This document shows positions 1-5,440 of a stretch of DNA of 6,834 bases, in pieces. The stretch lies in assembly GCA_021779335.1 (NCBI GenBank), contig JAJYAW010000153.1, positions 1-6,834 of the forward strand, given 5' to 3'. The stretch comes from Myxococcales bacterium (GTDB lineage: Bacteria > Myxococcota > Myxococcia > Myxococcales > Anaeromyxobacteraceae). Made by a program: the position numbers and the translations under genes. The notes beneath the pieces are model-generated. The model saw only the letters and a list, made by a program, of their open reading frames with translations, searched no databases and was not told where the DNA came from. The first letter of the stretch is position 1. Each line of letters starts with the position of its first letter.

Positions 1-1
1 C

Positions 2-424
2 CCGCCGCTCGGCGGGAGCGCGGAGGCGGGGTCGCGACGCACCTTGACGGCGCGCGCCCTGGTGCTCGCCACCGGCCGCTTCGTCGGCGGCGGCGTCGCG
101 CGGCGCGGCGCGCTCCTGGAGCCGCTGCTCGGCCTGCCGGTCCAGGCCTCCGAGGCGGGCGCCTCGGGCGTGCACCTGGCTGCCCGGCCGGCCGCTGCGT
201 CGACCATCCGCGAGCGGCGGGCGCCCCAGCCGCTCCTGGCGGCGGGGATCCGGGTCGATGGCGCCTGCCGGCCGCTCGGCGAGGACGGGCTGCCCGCCCA
301 CTACCGGCTCTTCGCCGCCGGCGCGGTCATCGGCGGGCACGAGCACGCGGCGGACGGGACGGGGCTCGGCGTGGCGATCCTGTCGGGTGTCCTGGCGGGG
401 CGGGGGGCGGCCGCGCAGCGCTGA
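2..424 (+). CDS. glpB: Anaerobic glycerol-3-phosphate dehydrogenase subunit B-like flavoprotein, C-terminal part (5' end outside window)
   Basis: The reading frame is open from base 2 and ends at TGA 422-424, so about 140 C-terminal residues are visible and the true start lies upstream. The visible part begins just before an ALVLATGRFVGGGV segment, followed by EPLLGLPV. The end reads LFAAGAVIGGHEHAADGTGLGVA. These correspond to the 'LASG.FFSGG', 'EPILGL' and 'LFAIGSVLGG...G.GGGV' landmarks I recall from the C-terminus of E. coli GlpB (about 420 aa). In that family GlpB is a flavoprotein subunit that works with GlpA and the iron-sulfur, membrane-anchoring GlpC to oxidise sn-glycerol 3-phosphate to dihydroxyacetone phosphate for quinone-linked anaerobic respiration. 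The gene converges on the glycosyltransferase pair with only 15 bp between stop codons and appears functionally unrelated to it. A more general FAD-binding oxidoreductase is the main alternative, because the N-terminal dinucleotide-binding motif cannot be seen. Confidence 0.75.
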   Translation, partial: PPLGGSAEAGSRRTLTARALVLATGRFVGGGVARRGALLEPLLGLPVQASEAGASGVHLAARPAAASTIRERRAPQPLLAAGIRVDGACRPLGEDGLPAHYRLFAAGAVIGGHEHAADGTGLGVAILSGVLAGRGAAAQR

Positions 425-439
425 GCGGCGACGTCCGGA

Positions 440-1207
440 TCAGCCGGCCGCGGCCGAGGCCCTCGGTGCGAGCGCCACCGCGCCGAGCCAGCGCTGCGCG
501 AGGGTGGCGGCGTCGCCGTCCGAGATCTCGCCGCTGCAGCGCGCCTGGTGCACGGCCACGCTCTCGCGGGCCACCAGGACGAGCAGGCCGCGCGCCCGGA
601 GCCGGAAGCACAGGTCGAGGTCCGGCGCCGCGCCGCCGAGCCCCTGGTCGAAGCCGCCCACCGCCTCGAAGGCCTCCCGCCGGACCAGCAGCGCGACGCA
701 GGAGGCCGCGGGCACCTCGCTCACCTCCAGGCTGGGGATCCCGGGCTCGGCCGCGCCGACCGCCACCGGCACCATGGGGTGCTCGTCGCTCGAGGTGAAG
801 ATCACGCCGTCCGCCTCGACGAGCCCGCTCGGGCCGAGCAGCCGGCTCGAGACGGCGCCGATGGCCGGGTCGGCCTCGGCCAGGCGGACCAGCGGCGCCA
901 GCCACCCCGGGTGCGGGGCGGCGTCGGCGTGGAGGAAGACCAGGAGCGGGGCGCGGGCCTGGGAGGCCCCGGCGGTGGCCGCGGCGGCGAACCCCTGGGG
1001 CACGTCGCCGCGCAGCGAGGTGATCCCCGGCAGGCGCGCCAGCGCCGCGGCGGTCTCGTCGCTGGTGCCGTCGTCCACCACGATGACCTCGTGGGGAATC
1101 CCCGCGGCGCCCTGCGCCAGCGCGGTCAGGCAGCGGAAGGTCTCGTCCCAGGGGCCGTCGGCGACGACGACGACGGAGACGCGCGGCGTGGCGGCGGCGG
1201 TGCTCAT
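440..1207 (-). CDS. Family 2 (GT-A fold) glycosyltransferase
   Basis: This 255-residue soluble protein has a typical GT2 layout. The N-terminal beta strand SVVVVAD is at residues 11-17. VIVVDDGTSDE at 41-51 carries the nucleotide-binding Asp pair D45-D46. FLHADAAP at 91-98 fits the DxD/metal-binding position with H93 and D95 (HAD rather than strict DXD). GGFD is at 184-187, and DLDLCFRLRARG at 196-207 takes the place of the usual ED-x-D-L-x-x-R catalytic-base region. The family transfers a sugar from a nucleotide-sugar donor; donor and acceptor cannot be predicted. No transmembrane segment is seen, so it probably acts on the cytoplasmic face. The start ATG at 1207 overlaps the stop of the upstream GT4 gene as ATGA, and AAGGA lies 5 nt before it, which supports this start and translational coupling. 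It is the last gene of a two-gene minus-strand unit. Confidence 0.9.
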   Translation of the reverse strand: MSTAAATPRVSVVVVADGPWDETFRCLTALAQGAAGIPHEVIVVDDGTSDETAAALARLPGITSLRGDVPQGFAAAATAGASQARAPLLVFLHADAAPHPGWLAPLVRLAEADPAIGAVSSRLLGPSGLVEADGVIFTSSDEHPMVPVAVGAAEPGIPSLEVSEVPAASCVALLVRREAFEAVGGFDQGLGGAAPDLDLCFRLRARGLLVLVARESVAVHQARCSGEISDGDAATLAQRWLGAVALAPRASAAAG

Positions 1208-2367
1208 GGTCTTCCTTCAGGCCCCGGGGGCGGGCGGGAGATGACCTGGCGCAGCGTCCGCTCCACGGTGGAGAGGGCGGCGTCCCAGGAGAAGCGCTCG
1301 GCGGCGGCCCGGCCGCGCAGCGAGAGGAGGCGGGCGGCGGCGGGATCGGCCAGCACCCTCCGGATGGCCTTGGCCAGCGAGCCGACGTCCCCGACCGGGC
1401 AGAGGACCGCGTCGTGGCCGGCCAGGGCGTAGGTGGCGATGCCGCCGCACTGGGTGGCCACCACCGGCACCCCGGAGGCCATGGCCTCGATGGGCGGCAG
1501 CGGGAAGGCCTCGTAGCGCGAGGTGAAGAGGAAGAGGTCGTGGGACCGGTAGATGGCGGGCAGCTCGTGCTGCGGAGGCGACACGACGTTGCGGAGCGGG
1601 AAGGGGATGCCCCCCACCTCGACGGCGGCCTGGCTCACCCAGGTGACCTCGAACCGGCTGCCGGCGTTCCAGGCGGTGGCCAGCGCCTCGAGCGCCGTCC
1701 GAAAGGCCTTGAACGGCAGGGCCGCGTTGCCGACCAGGAGCACCTTGCGGCCTGGCTGGAGCCCGTCGAGGTGGCCGTCGGGCTGGAAGCGCGTGAGGTC
1801 GATGCCGTTCGGCCAGACCACCGTGCGGCGGCCGTAGTCTCGCCGGAGCACGCCGGCGACGTGCTCGGAGACCGAGGCGATGGGCACCGGGAGCCGCATG
1901 GCGGCGTCGAACTGGGCCTGGACGGCGCGGCCGGCCTCGTCGTCGCGGACGTCGCCGAAGAGGGTCTCGTGCCCCTGCTCGAAGTAGACGAGCGGCACGG
2001 TGGCGCCCGCGGCGTCGAAGAGCCACTGGTACCAGCCGATCACCGCGGCGTCGGCGCCGCGCAGCGCCGGGCCGATGGAGCGCTCGGGGGGGTGGACGAT
2101 CTCGCCGTCGGTCTCGACGTCGCTCCACTCGGGGATGGCCCGCCGCGCCCGGCCGCGGTAGGCGGCGCGGACGCGGTGGCCCCGGGCGCGCAGGCGCCGG
2201 ATGTGCTCGAGGAGGATCTTGAGGCCGCCGGTCAGGTTGTGGTGCGGGATGAGGTAGATGAGGTCGAGGGGGCGAGGCGCGGGCGCAGGGGCACCGTCCC
2301 AGCGGGCGTCGGCGGCCAGCACTTCCGGGGTTGTGATCCGGTGCTGGGCTGGGGGCGCCGAGACCAT
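1204..2367 (-). CDS. Family 4 (GT-B fold) glycosyltransferase
   Basis: From the ATG at 2367 the protein has 387 residues, the usual size of a two-Rossmann-domain GT4 enzyme. The N-terminal domain begins with LIYLIPHHNLTGGLKILLEH (37-56), whose TGGLK is the acceptor-side glycine loop. SVSEHV at 165-170 and WPNGID at 185-190 are standard GT4 landmarks. The C-terminal domain shows KVLLVGN (208-214) and SPPQHELPAIYRSHDLFLF (263-281), then the E-x7-E signature EAFPLPPIE with E286 and E294, then GVPVVAT (299-305). Retaining transfer from a nucleotide sugar is expected; the donor is not predictable. An in-frame TTG at 2433 would add 22 residues, but GGAG lies 8 nt before the ATG at 2367 and the extra residues resemble no family feature, so the ATG is preferred. 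It is the first gene of the pair with the downstream GT2 gene and is divergent from the large multidomain gene. Confidence 0.92.
   Translation of the reverse strand: MVSAPPAQHRITTPEVLAADARWDGAPAPAPRPLDLIYLIPHHNLTGGLKILLEHIRRLRARGHRVRAAYRGRARRAIPEWSDVETDGEIVHPPERSIGPALRGADAAVIGWYQWLFDAAGATVPLVYFEQGHETLFGDVRDDEAGRAVQAQFDAAMRLPVPIASVSEHVAGVLRRDYGRRTVVWPNGIDLTRFQPDGHLDGLQPGRKVLLVGNAALPFKAFRTALEALATAWNAGSRFEVTWVSQAAVEVGGIPFPLRNVVSPPQHELPAIYRSHDLFLFTSRYEAFPLPPIEAMASGVPVVATQCGGIATYALAGHDAVLCPVGDVGSLAKAIRRVLADPAAARLLSLRGRAAAERFSWDAALSTVERTLRQVISRPPPGPEGRP
1213..1217 (-). promoter_or_regulatory. Ribosome binding site for the GT2 gene, within the coupled ATGA junction
   Basis: On the minus strand AAGGA is followed by five bases and the ATG at 1207-1205. 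The site lies inside the last codons of the upstream GT4 gene. The start and stop codons overlap as ATGA (1207-1204), so ribosomes finishing the GT4 gene can re-initiate on the GT2 gene. Confidence 0.6.
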
Positions 2368-2375
2368 GACACCGG

Positions 2376-2379
2376 CTCC
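2376..2379 (-). promoter_or_regulatory. Ribosome binding site choosing the ATG start of the GT4 gene
   Basis: The minus strand reads GGAG followed by eight bases and ATG at 2367-2365. No comparable purine-rich core precedes the upstream in-frame TTG at 2433. This site decides the start in favour of the 387-residue form. Confidence 0.55.
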
Positions 2380-2456
2380 AAAGCAAGAACGCGGCCAGGG
2401 CTCGAGCCGCCCGAACGGCGGGGCTTCCCGCAAGTGGGAGTGTCCGTCGCCACGCA

Positions 2457-2477
2457 GCTGACGGGCAGGGTGTCAGC
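2457..2477. repeat. Perfect 6-bp inverted repeat, possible operator
   Basis: GCTGAC and GTCAGC are exact reverse complements separated by nine bases, giving arm centres about 15 bp apart near the middle of the divergent region. A second, overlapping pairing (CGGGC 2462-2466 with GCCCG 2476-2480) competes with it. The geometry could suit a dimeric regulator, but repeats this short also arise by chance in GC-rich DNA. Confidence 0.3.
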
Positions 2478-2599
2478 CCGCTGGCGCAACTGCGCGTGCC
2501 TCGACCGGACAGAGGGGAAGCGCCTGATCTGCCGCGCGAATCCGTGGCTGCATCCCGGCCCCGAGCTTGCAGCCAAGCACTGGGTTGGGCATTTCGACG

Positions 2600-2605
2600 A
2601 GGAGG
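2600..2605 (+). promoter_or_regulatory. Strong ribosome binding site setting the start of the multidomain glycosyltransferase
   Basis: AGGAGG is an exact Shine-Dalgarno core. Two adjacent ATG codons follow, at 2608 and 2611. The core is only 2 nt from the first and 5 nt from the second, so 2611 is the likelier start; using 2608 would add a single Met. The open frame extends more than a kilobase further upstream, but that part is antisense to the GT4 gene and has no comparable signal. Confidence 0.75.
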
Positions 2606-2610
2606 TCATG

Positions 2611-5379
2611 ATGGCTGGCGCAGCGCAGCAGGGGAGCGACGTCGAGGTGCGGGCCGGCGAGGGGTTCGACCCCGCGAGGCCCAACTACGCCAACACCCCG
2701 GCGTCGGCCCGCCGGCCGAGCTACGGCAACCAGCCGGCTGACCCGAACGCCCCGCCGGCCGTAACGATCGTCACCCCGTACTTCAACCCGGGACCGATCT
2801 TCCGCGAGACCGCCACCTCGGTGTTCCGCCAGTCGCTCCAGCAGTGGGAGTGGCTGCTCGTCGACGACGGCTCGACCGATCCGGCCTCGCTGGTCCTGCT
2901 CGAGGAGTACGGCCGGATGGACTCTCGGATCCGCGTCCTCCGGCAGGGGCGCAATGCCGGGCCCGGCGCGGCCCGAAACCGCGGGTTCCGAGAGGCCCGC
3001 GCCGACCTGGTCTTCAAGCTGGATGCCGATGACCTCCTCGAGCCGACCACGCTGGAGAAGACCGCCTGGTACCTCCTCACCCACCCGGAGGCGGGCTTCG
3101 TGAGGGGCTACACGGTCGGGTTCGGCGCCATGGAGTATCTTTGGCGGCGCGGATTCGACGACGGGGCGGCGATGCTCCAGGAGAACCTGGTCACCGTCAC
3201 CAAGATGATCCGACGCTCGGTGTACCAGGGGGTTGGCGGTTACGACGAGTCGGTGCGGGCCGGGCTGGAGGCGCGGATCCGGCAGACCGGGCTGAACCAG
3301 GTCCGGCTGCTGGGGGCGGTCCCCAATGAGGCCATGAGGGGGATCCTGGCGCTGGCCGACGTCTTCTTCTCTCTCGAAGAAGCCCAACGGACGGTTCGGG
3401 ACGTTCCAGGAGACCTGCCTTCCCCAGGCGTGGCGACGGTGGTGGCCGGGCTGGCGGTTCGCGCCACCATGCTCCAGCGGGAGGCCGACCGGGTCCTCGC
3501 CGCCGCCTCCGGGGAGCTGGCCAGGAATCGCGCCGAGGCGGAGCGCGTCTCCTCGGCCCAGCTGGAGCGGCTAGCCCGGGCCCAGCGAGAGGCCGGCGCG
3601 GCGCTGCTTCGGGCGGGCCAACGGGCCCTGGGGCTGCGGGCTTTCGACGTGGCGCTCCAGGTGGCCGTCACCTCGGGGCGGCCCGAGCTGGAGCTCGGGA
3701 CCAGGACGGCCCAGGCGCAGGCTCTCGTCGAGGTGGCTCCGGGCCTGGCGGCCGCGGCGCTGGACGAGGCCCTCCCGCAAGCGCCGCCCGGAGAGGAGCA
3801 ACGCGCGCCCCAGCCGGCCACGGAGGGCGCCGGGCCGACGGTGACGGTGGTGATCCCCTGCTACAAGCAGGCGCACTACCTGGAGGAGGCGGTAGAGAGC
3901 GTGGTGGGCCAGACCCGCTCGGACTGGGAGATCGTCGTGGTCAACGACGGCAGTCCGGACGACACCAGCGCCGTGGCACGACGCCTCATGGCCCGGTTCC
4001 CCGACCAGTCCATCCGGCTGGTGGAACAGGAGAACCGCGGTCTGCCGGCGGCGCGCAACGCCGGCTTCGGCGTCGCTCGCGGCCGCTACGTGCTCCCGCT
4101 GGACGCCGACGACAAGATCAAGCCGACCCTGATGGAGCGGCTGGTCACGGTGCTCGACAGCGACCCCGGGGTCGGGTTTGCCTACACCGAGATCGAGCAC
4201 TTCGGGGCTCGCACCGACGTCTTCCGCCTGCCGGACTTCGACCGGGGCGTGCTGCTCGGGCAGGACAACATCGCCTGCGTCTGCTCCCTCGTGCGCCGCG
4301 CCGCCTGGGAGCAGACCGGCGGGTACGACGAAGCGATGCGGGAGGGGTACGAGGACTGGGACTTCTGGGTGACACTGGCCGGAGCCGGATGGACCGGCCA
4401 CTGCGTCCACGAGCCGCTCTTCCTCTACCGCAAGGCCGGCGCCAGCATGCTCACCGAGGCGAACAGGCGGCGGCCCCGCCTCATCGCCCGGATCATCCTC
4501 AACCACCCGGCGCTATACTCGCAGGAGTCCCTGGCCGAGGCCCGGGCAATCCTGGCGGCGCCGGAGCCGCCGCCGCTGGTGGCGCGCCCGGCCCGGATGC
4601 GGCGCCCCAGGGATGCGGGCGCGCCCGCCGTCTCGGTGGTGGTGCCCTGCTTCATGCAGGCCGAGTTCCTCCCCATGGCCGTGGGGAGCGTGGCGCTCCA
4701 GACCCTGAAGGACTGGGAACTCATCGTGGTCGACGACGGCAGCCCGGATGGCACCGCCGATTTGGCGCGCCGCCTGTTCGACAGGCTCCCGGGGCGCCGC
4801 TGCCGGTTGATCCGCCAGGCCAATTCCGGACTGGCGGCCGCACGCAACGCAGGCGTCGCGGCGGCACGCGGGCGCTACATCCTGCCGCTCGACAGCGATG
4901 ACGCCATCGACGCACCGTACCTGGAGCGGACGGTGGCCCTACTGGAGCGGGAGGATGTAGACATCGTGGCCACCGATGGGGTGATGTTCGGCGCCCGCAC
5001 GGACGGCATCGCCCTGCAGCCCCACCGGCTCTGGGAGAACGTCCATCGCGCCAACTGCCTCAACTACTGCTCCCTCTACCGACGCGAAGTCTGGGACGAG
5101 GCGGGGGGCTACAACCCGAACATGACGAGGGGGTACGAGGACTGGGACTTCTGGGTGGGCTGTCGTGCCGCCGGCCATCGGGTGGGGCACCTGGCCGAGC
5201 CGGTGTTCTTCTACCGCGTCAAGGAGGAGAGCATGTACACGGCGGCGGTGCGCCACGACAAGCAGCTCCGGGCCCGCATCGCGCTCAACCACCCGACGCT
5301 GTACCCGGAGCCGGTGCTGGCAGAGGCCCGCGCCCTCCTGGACCGGGAACCCCTGCCGATTCATGGGAGGGCGGGCTGA
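2611..5379 (+). CDS. Multidomain glycosyltransferase: truncated GT2, GT4 fragment, helical linker, then two complete tandem GT2 domains
   Basis: This is a 922-residue protein. Residues 1-50 are Pro/Ala/Asn-rich and probably disordered. GT2 domain 1 runs from V51 with VDDGS (D85-D86) and DADD (138-141) to GGYDESVRAGLE, where E220 sits at the place of the ED(W) motif, but D-W-D-F-W is missing. Residues 221-253 instead resemble a piece of a GT4 C-terminal domain (RLLGAVPNEAM...LALADVFF). Residues 254-273 have unusual codons, and about 274-395 are Ala/Arg/Glu-rich, helical or TPR-like. GT2 domain 2 (about 411-660) has VNDGS (445-448), DADD (498-501) and GYEDWDFW (579-586). Domain 3 (about 674-922) has VDDGS (D708-D709), DSDD (761-764) and GYEDWDFW (841-848). 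Domains 2 and 3 both end in an ARI-x2-NHP-x-LY...LAEARAIL-like tail. By GT2 family logic, two active inverting sugar-transfer centres remain and domain 1 is probably inactive, perhaps structural. It likely acts in surface-glycan synthesis with its neighbours; substrates are unknown. No membrane segment is seen. Confidence 0.9.
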   Translation: MAGAAQQGSDVEVRAGEGFDPARPNYANTPASARRPSYGNQPADPNAPPAVTIVTPYFNPGPIFRETATSVFRQSLQQWEWLLVDDGSTDPASLVLLEEYGRMDSRIRVLRQGRNAGPGAARNRGFREARADLVFKLDADDLLEPTTLEKTAWYLLTHPEAGFVRGYTVGFGAMEYLWRRGFDDGAAMLQENLVTVTKMIRRSVYQGVGGYDESVRAGLEARIRQTGLNQVRLLGAVPNEAMRGILALADVFFSLEEAQRTVRDVPGDLPSPGVATVVAGLAVRATMLQREADRVLAAASGELARNRAEAERVSSAQLERLARAQREAGAALLRAGQRALGLRAFDVALQVAVTSGRPELELGTRTAQAQALVEVAPGLAAAALDEALPQAPPGEEQRAPQPATEGAGPTVTVVIPCYKQAHYLEEAVESVVGQTRSDWEIVVVNDGSPDDTSAVARRLMARFPDQSIRLVEQENRGLPAARNAGFGVARGRYVLPLDADDKIKPTLMERLVTVLDSDPGVGFAYTEIEHFGARTDVFRLPDFDRGVLLGQDNIACVCSLVRRAAWEQTGGYDEAMREGYEDWDFWVTLAGAGWTGHCVHEPLFLYRKAGASMLTEANRRRPRLIARIILNHPALYSQESLAEARAILAAPEPPPLVARPARMRRPRDAGAPAVSVVVPCFMQAEFLPMAVGSVALQTLKDWELIVVDDGSPDGTADLARRLFDRLPGRRCRLIRQANSGLAAARNAGVAAARGRYILPLDSDDAIDAPYLERTVALLEREDVDIVATDGVMFGARTDGIALQPHRLWENVHRANCLNYCSLYRREVWDEAGGYNPNMTRGYEDWDFWVGCRAAGHRVGHLAEPVFFYRVKEESMYTAAVRHDKQLRARIALNHPTLYPEPVLAEARALLDREPLPIHGRAG
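3271..3369 (+). other. Embedded GT4 C-terminal-domain fragment inside the multidomain glycosyltransferase
   Basis: The 33 codons from A221 to F253 do not continue the GT2 fold. They read like the GT4 stretch just before the catalytic E-x7-E motif, VRLLGAVPNEAMRGILALAD followed by VFF. The intact GT4 in this window has the matching piece SPPQHELPAIYRSHDLFLF immediately before its E286/E294 motif. In the large protein the sequence stops matching right after VFF, so the catalytic glutamates are absent. The fragment is too short to fold or act alone and is best read as a recombination remnant. Confidence 0.55.
4344..4371 (+). repeat. 28-bp exact direct repeat, copy 1 (GT2 domain 2 catalytic motif)
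   Basis: This stretch encodes GYEDWDFWV of GT2 domain 2 and is identical base for base to 5130-5157 in domain 3, 786 bp downstream. It marks the best-conserved part of an internal duplication, and recombination between the copies would delete one domain in frame. Confidence 0.85.
5130..5157 (+). repeat. 28-bp exact direct repeat, copy 2 (GT2 domain 3 catalytic motif)
   Basis: This is the second copy of the repeat at 4344-4371 and encodes the same GYEDWDFWV in GT2 domain 3. The 786-bp spacing is a multiple of three, in keeping with duplication of a GT2 unit of about 262-263 codons. Confidence 0.85.
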
Positions 5380-5440
5380 GCCAGCCGCAGGGCGTGCGGG
5401 CGCGGCGGCGTCCGGCCCATGGTCGAGGCGTCCCGGCGCC
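5380..5440. other. Convergent intergenic gap with no clear terminator
   Basis: These 61 bp separate the stop codons of the multidomain glycosyltransferase and the methyltransferase. The only hairpin noticed is a 4-bp GGCG/CGCC stem at 5427-5440 with no T-tract on either strand, so no intrinsic terminator is called. Confidence 0.5.

Larger units (their letters stand above)
2368..2610. promoter_or_regulatory. Divergent intergenic control region between the GT4 gene and the multidomain glycosyltransferase gene
   Basis: This 243-bp region separates two divergent start codons and must drive both transcripts unless one has a distant promoter. Its base composition is less extreme than that of the flanking genes. 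It holds a perfect 6-bp inverted repeat (GCTGAC 2457-2462, GTCAGC 2472-2477, nine bases between arms). It also holds CCGCC/GGCGG (2407-2411 and 2417-2421, five-base loop), which would fall in the 5' leader of the GT4 transcript. No convincing -35/-10 pair or sigma-54 box was found; TTGCAG at 2567-2572 has no good -10 partner at the right distance. The plus frame is open through the region, but its translation resembles no family and a good ribosome binding site lies just downstream, so it is treated as non-coding. Confidence 0.55.

Noticed and set aside
548..1432. Long plus-strand open frame of 294 codons
   Set aside because: It is antisense to both glycosyltransferase genes; such frames arise from the high-GC codon bias, and the translation is His/Gly/Ala/Arg-rich without family motifs.
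2480..2500. Possible sigma-54 promoter at TGGCGCAACTGCGC
   Set aside because: The GG and GC elements are not at the required 10-base spacing, and the -12 element does not match TTGC.
2567..2595. Possible sigma-70 promoter starting with TTGCAG
   Set aside because: The hexamer 17 bp downstream is CATTTC, which is a poor -10 element; a single half-site is not enough.
1414..2610. In-frame open extension of the multidomain glycosyltransferase upstream, giving a theoretical 1321-residue protein
   Set aside because: This stretch lies antisense to the well-supported GT4 gene and across its promoter region, reads as low-complexity Gly/Ala/Arg/Val, and the exact AGGAGG before 2611 gives a better start.
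2473..3387. Minus-strand open frame of 304 codons opposite GT2 domain 1
   Set aside because: It is antisense to recognisable GT2 motifs and shows no conserved family pattern. It was considered because of the odd codon phase at 3376-3429, but no better product appears on this strand.
5427..5440. Possible bidirectional terminator hairpin (GGCG/CGCC)
   Set aside because: The stem is only 4 bp, there is no T-tract on either strand, and such matches are frequent in DNA of this composition.
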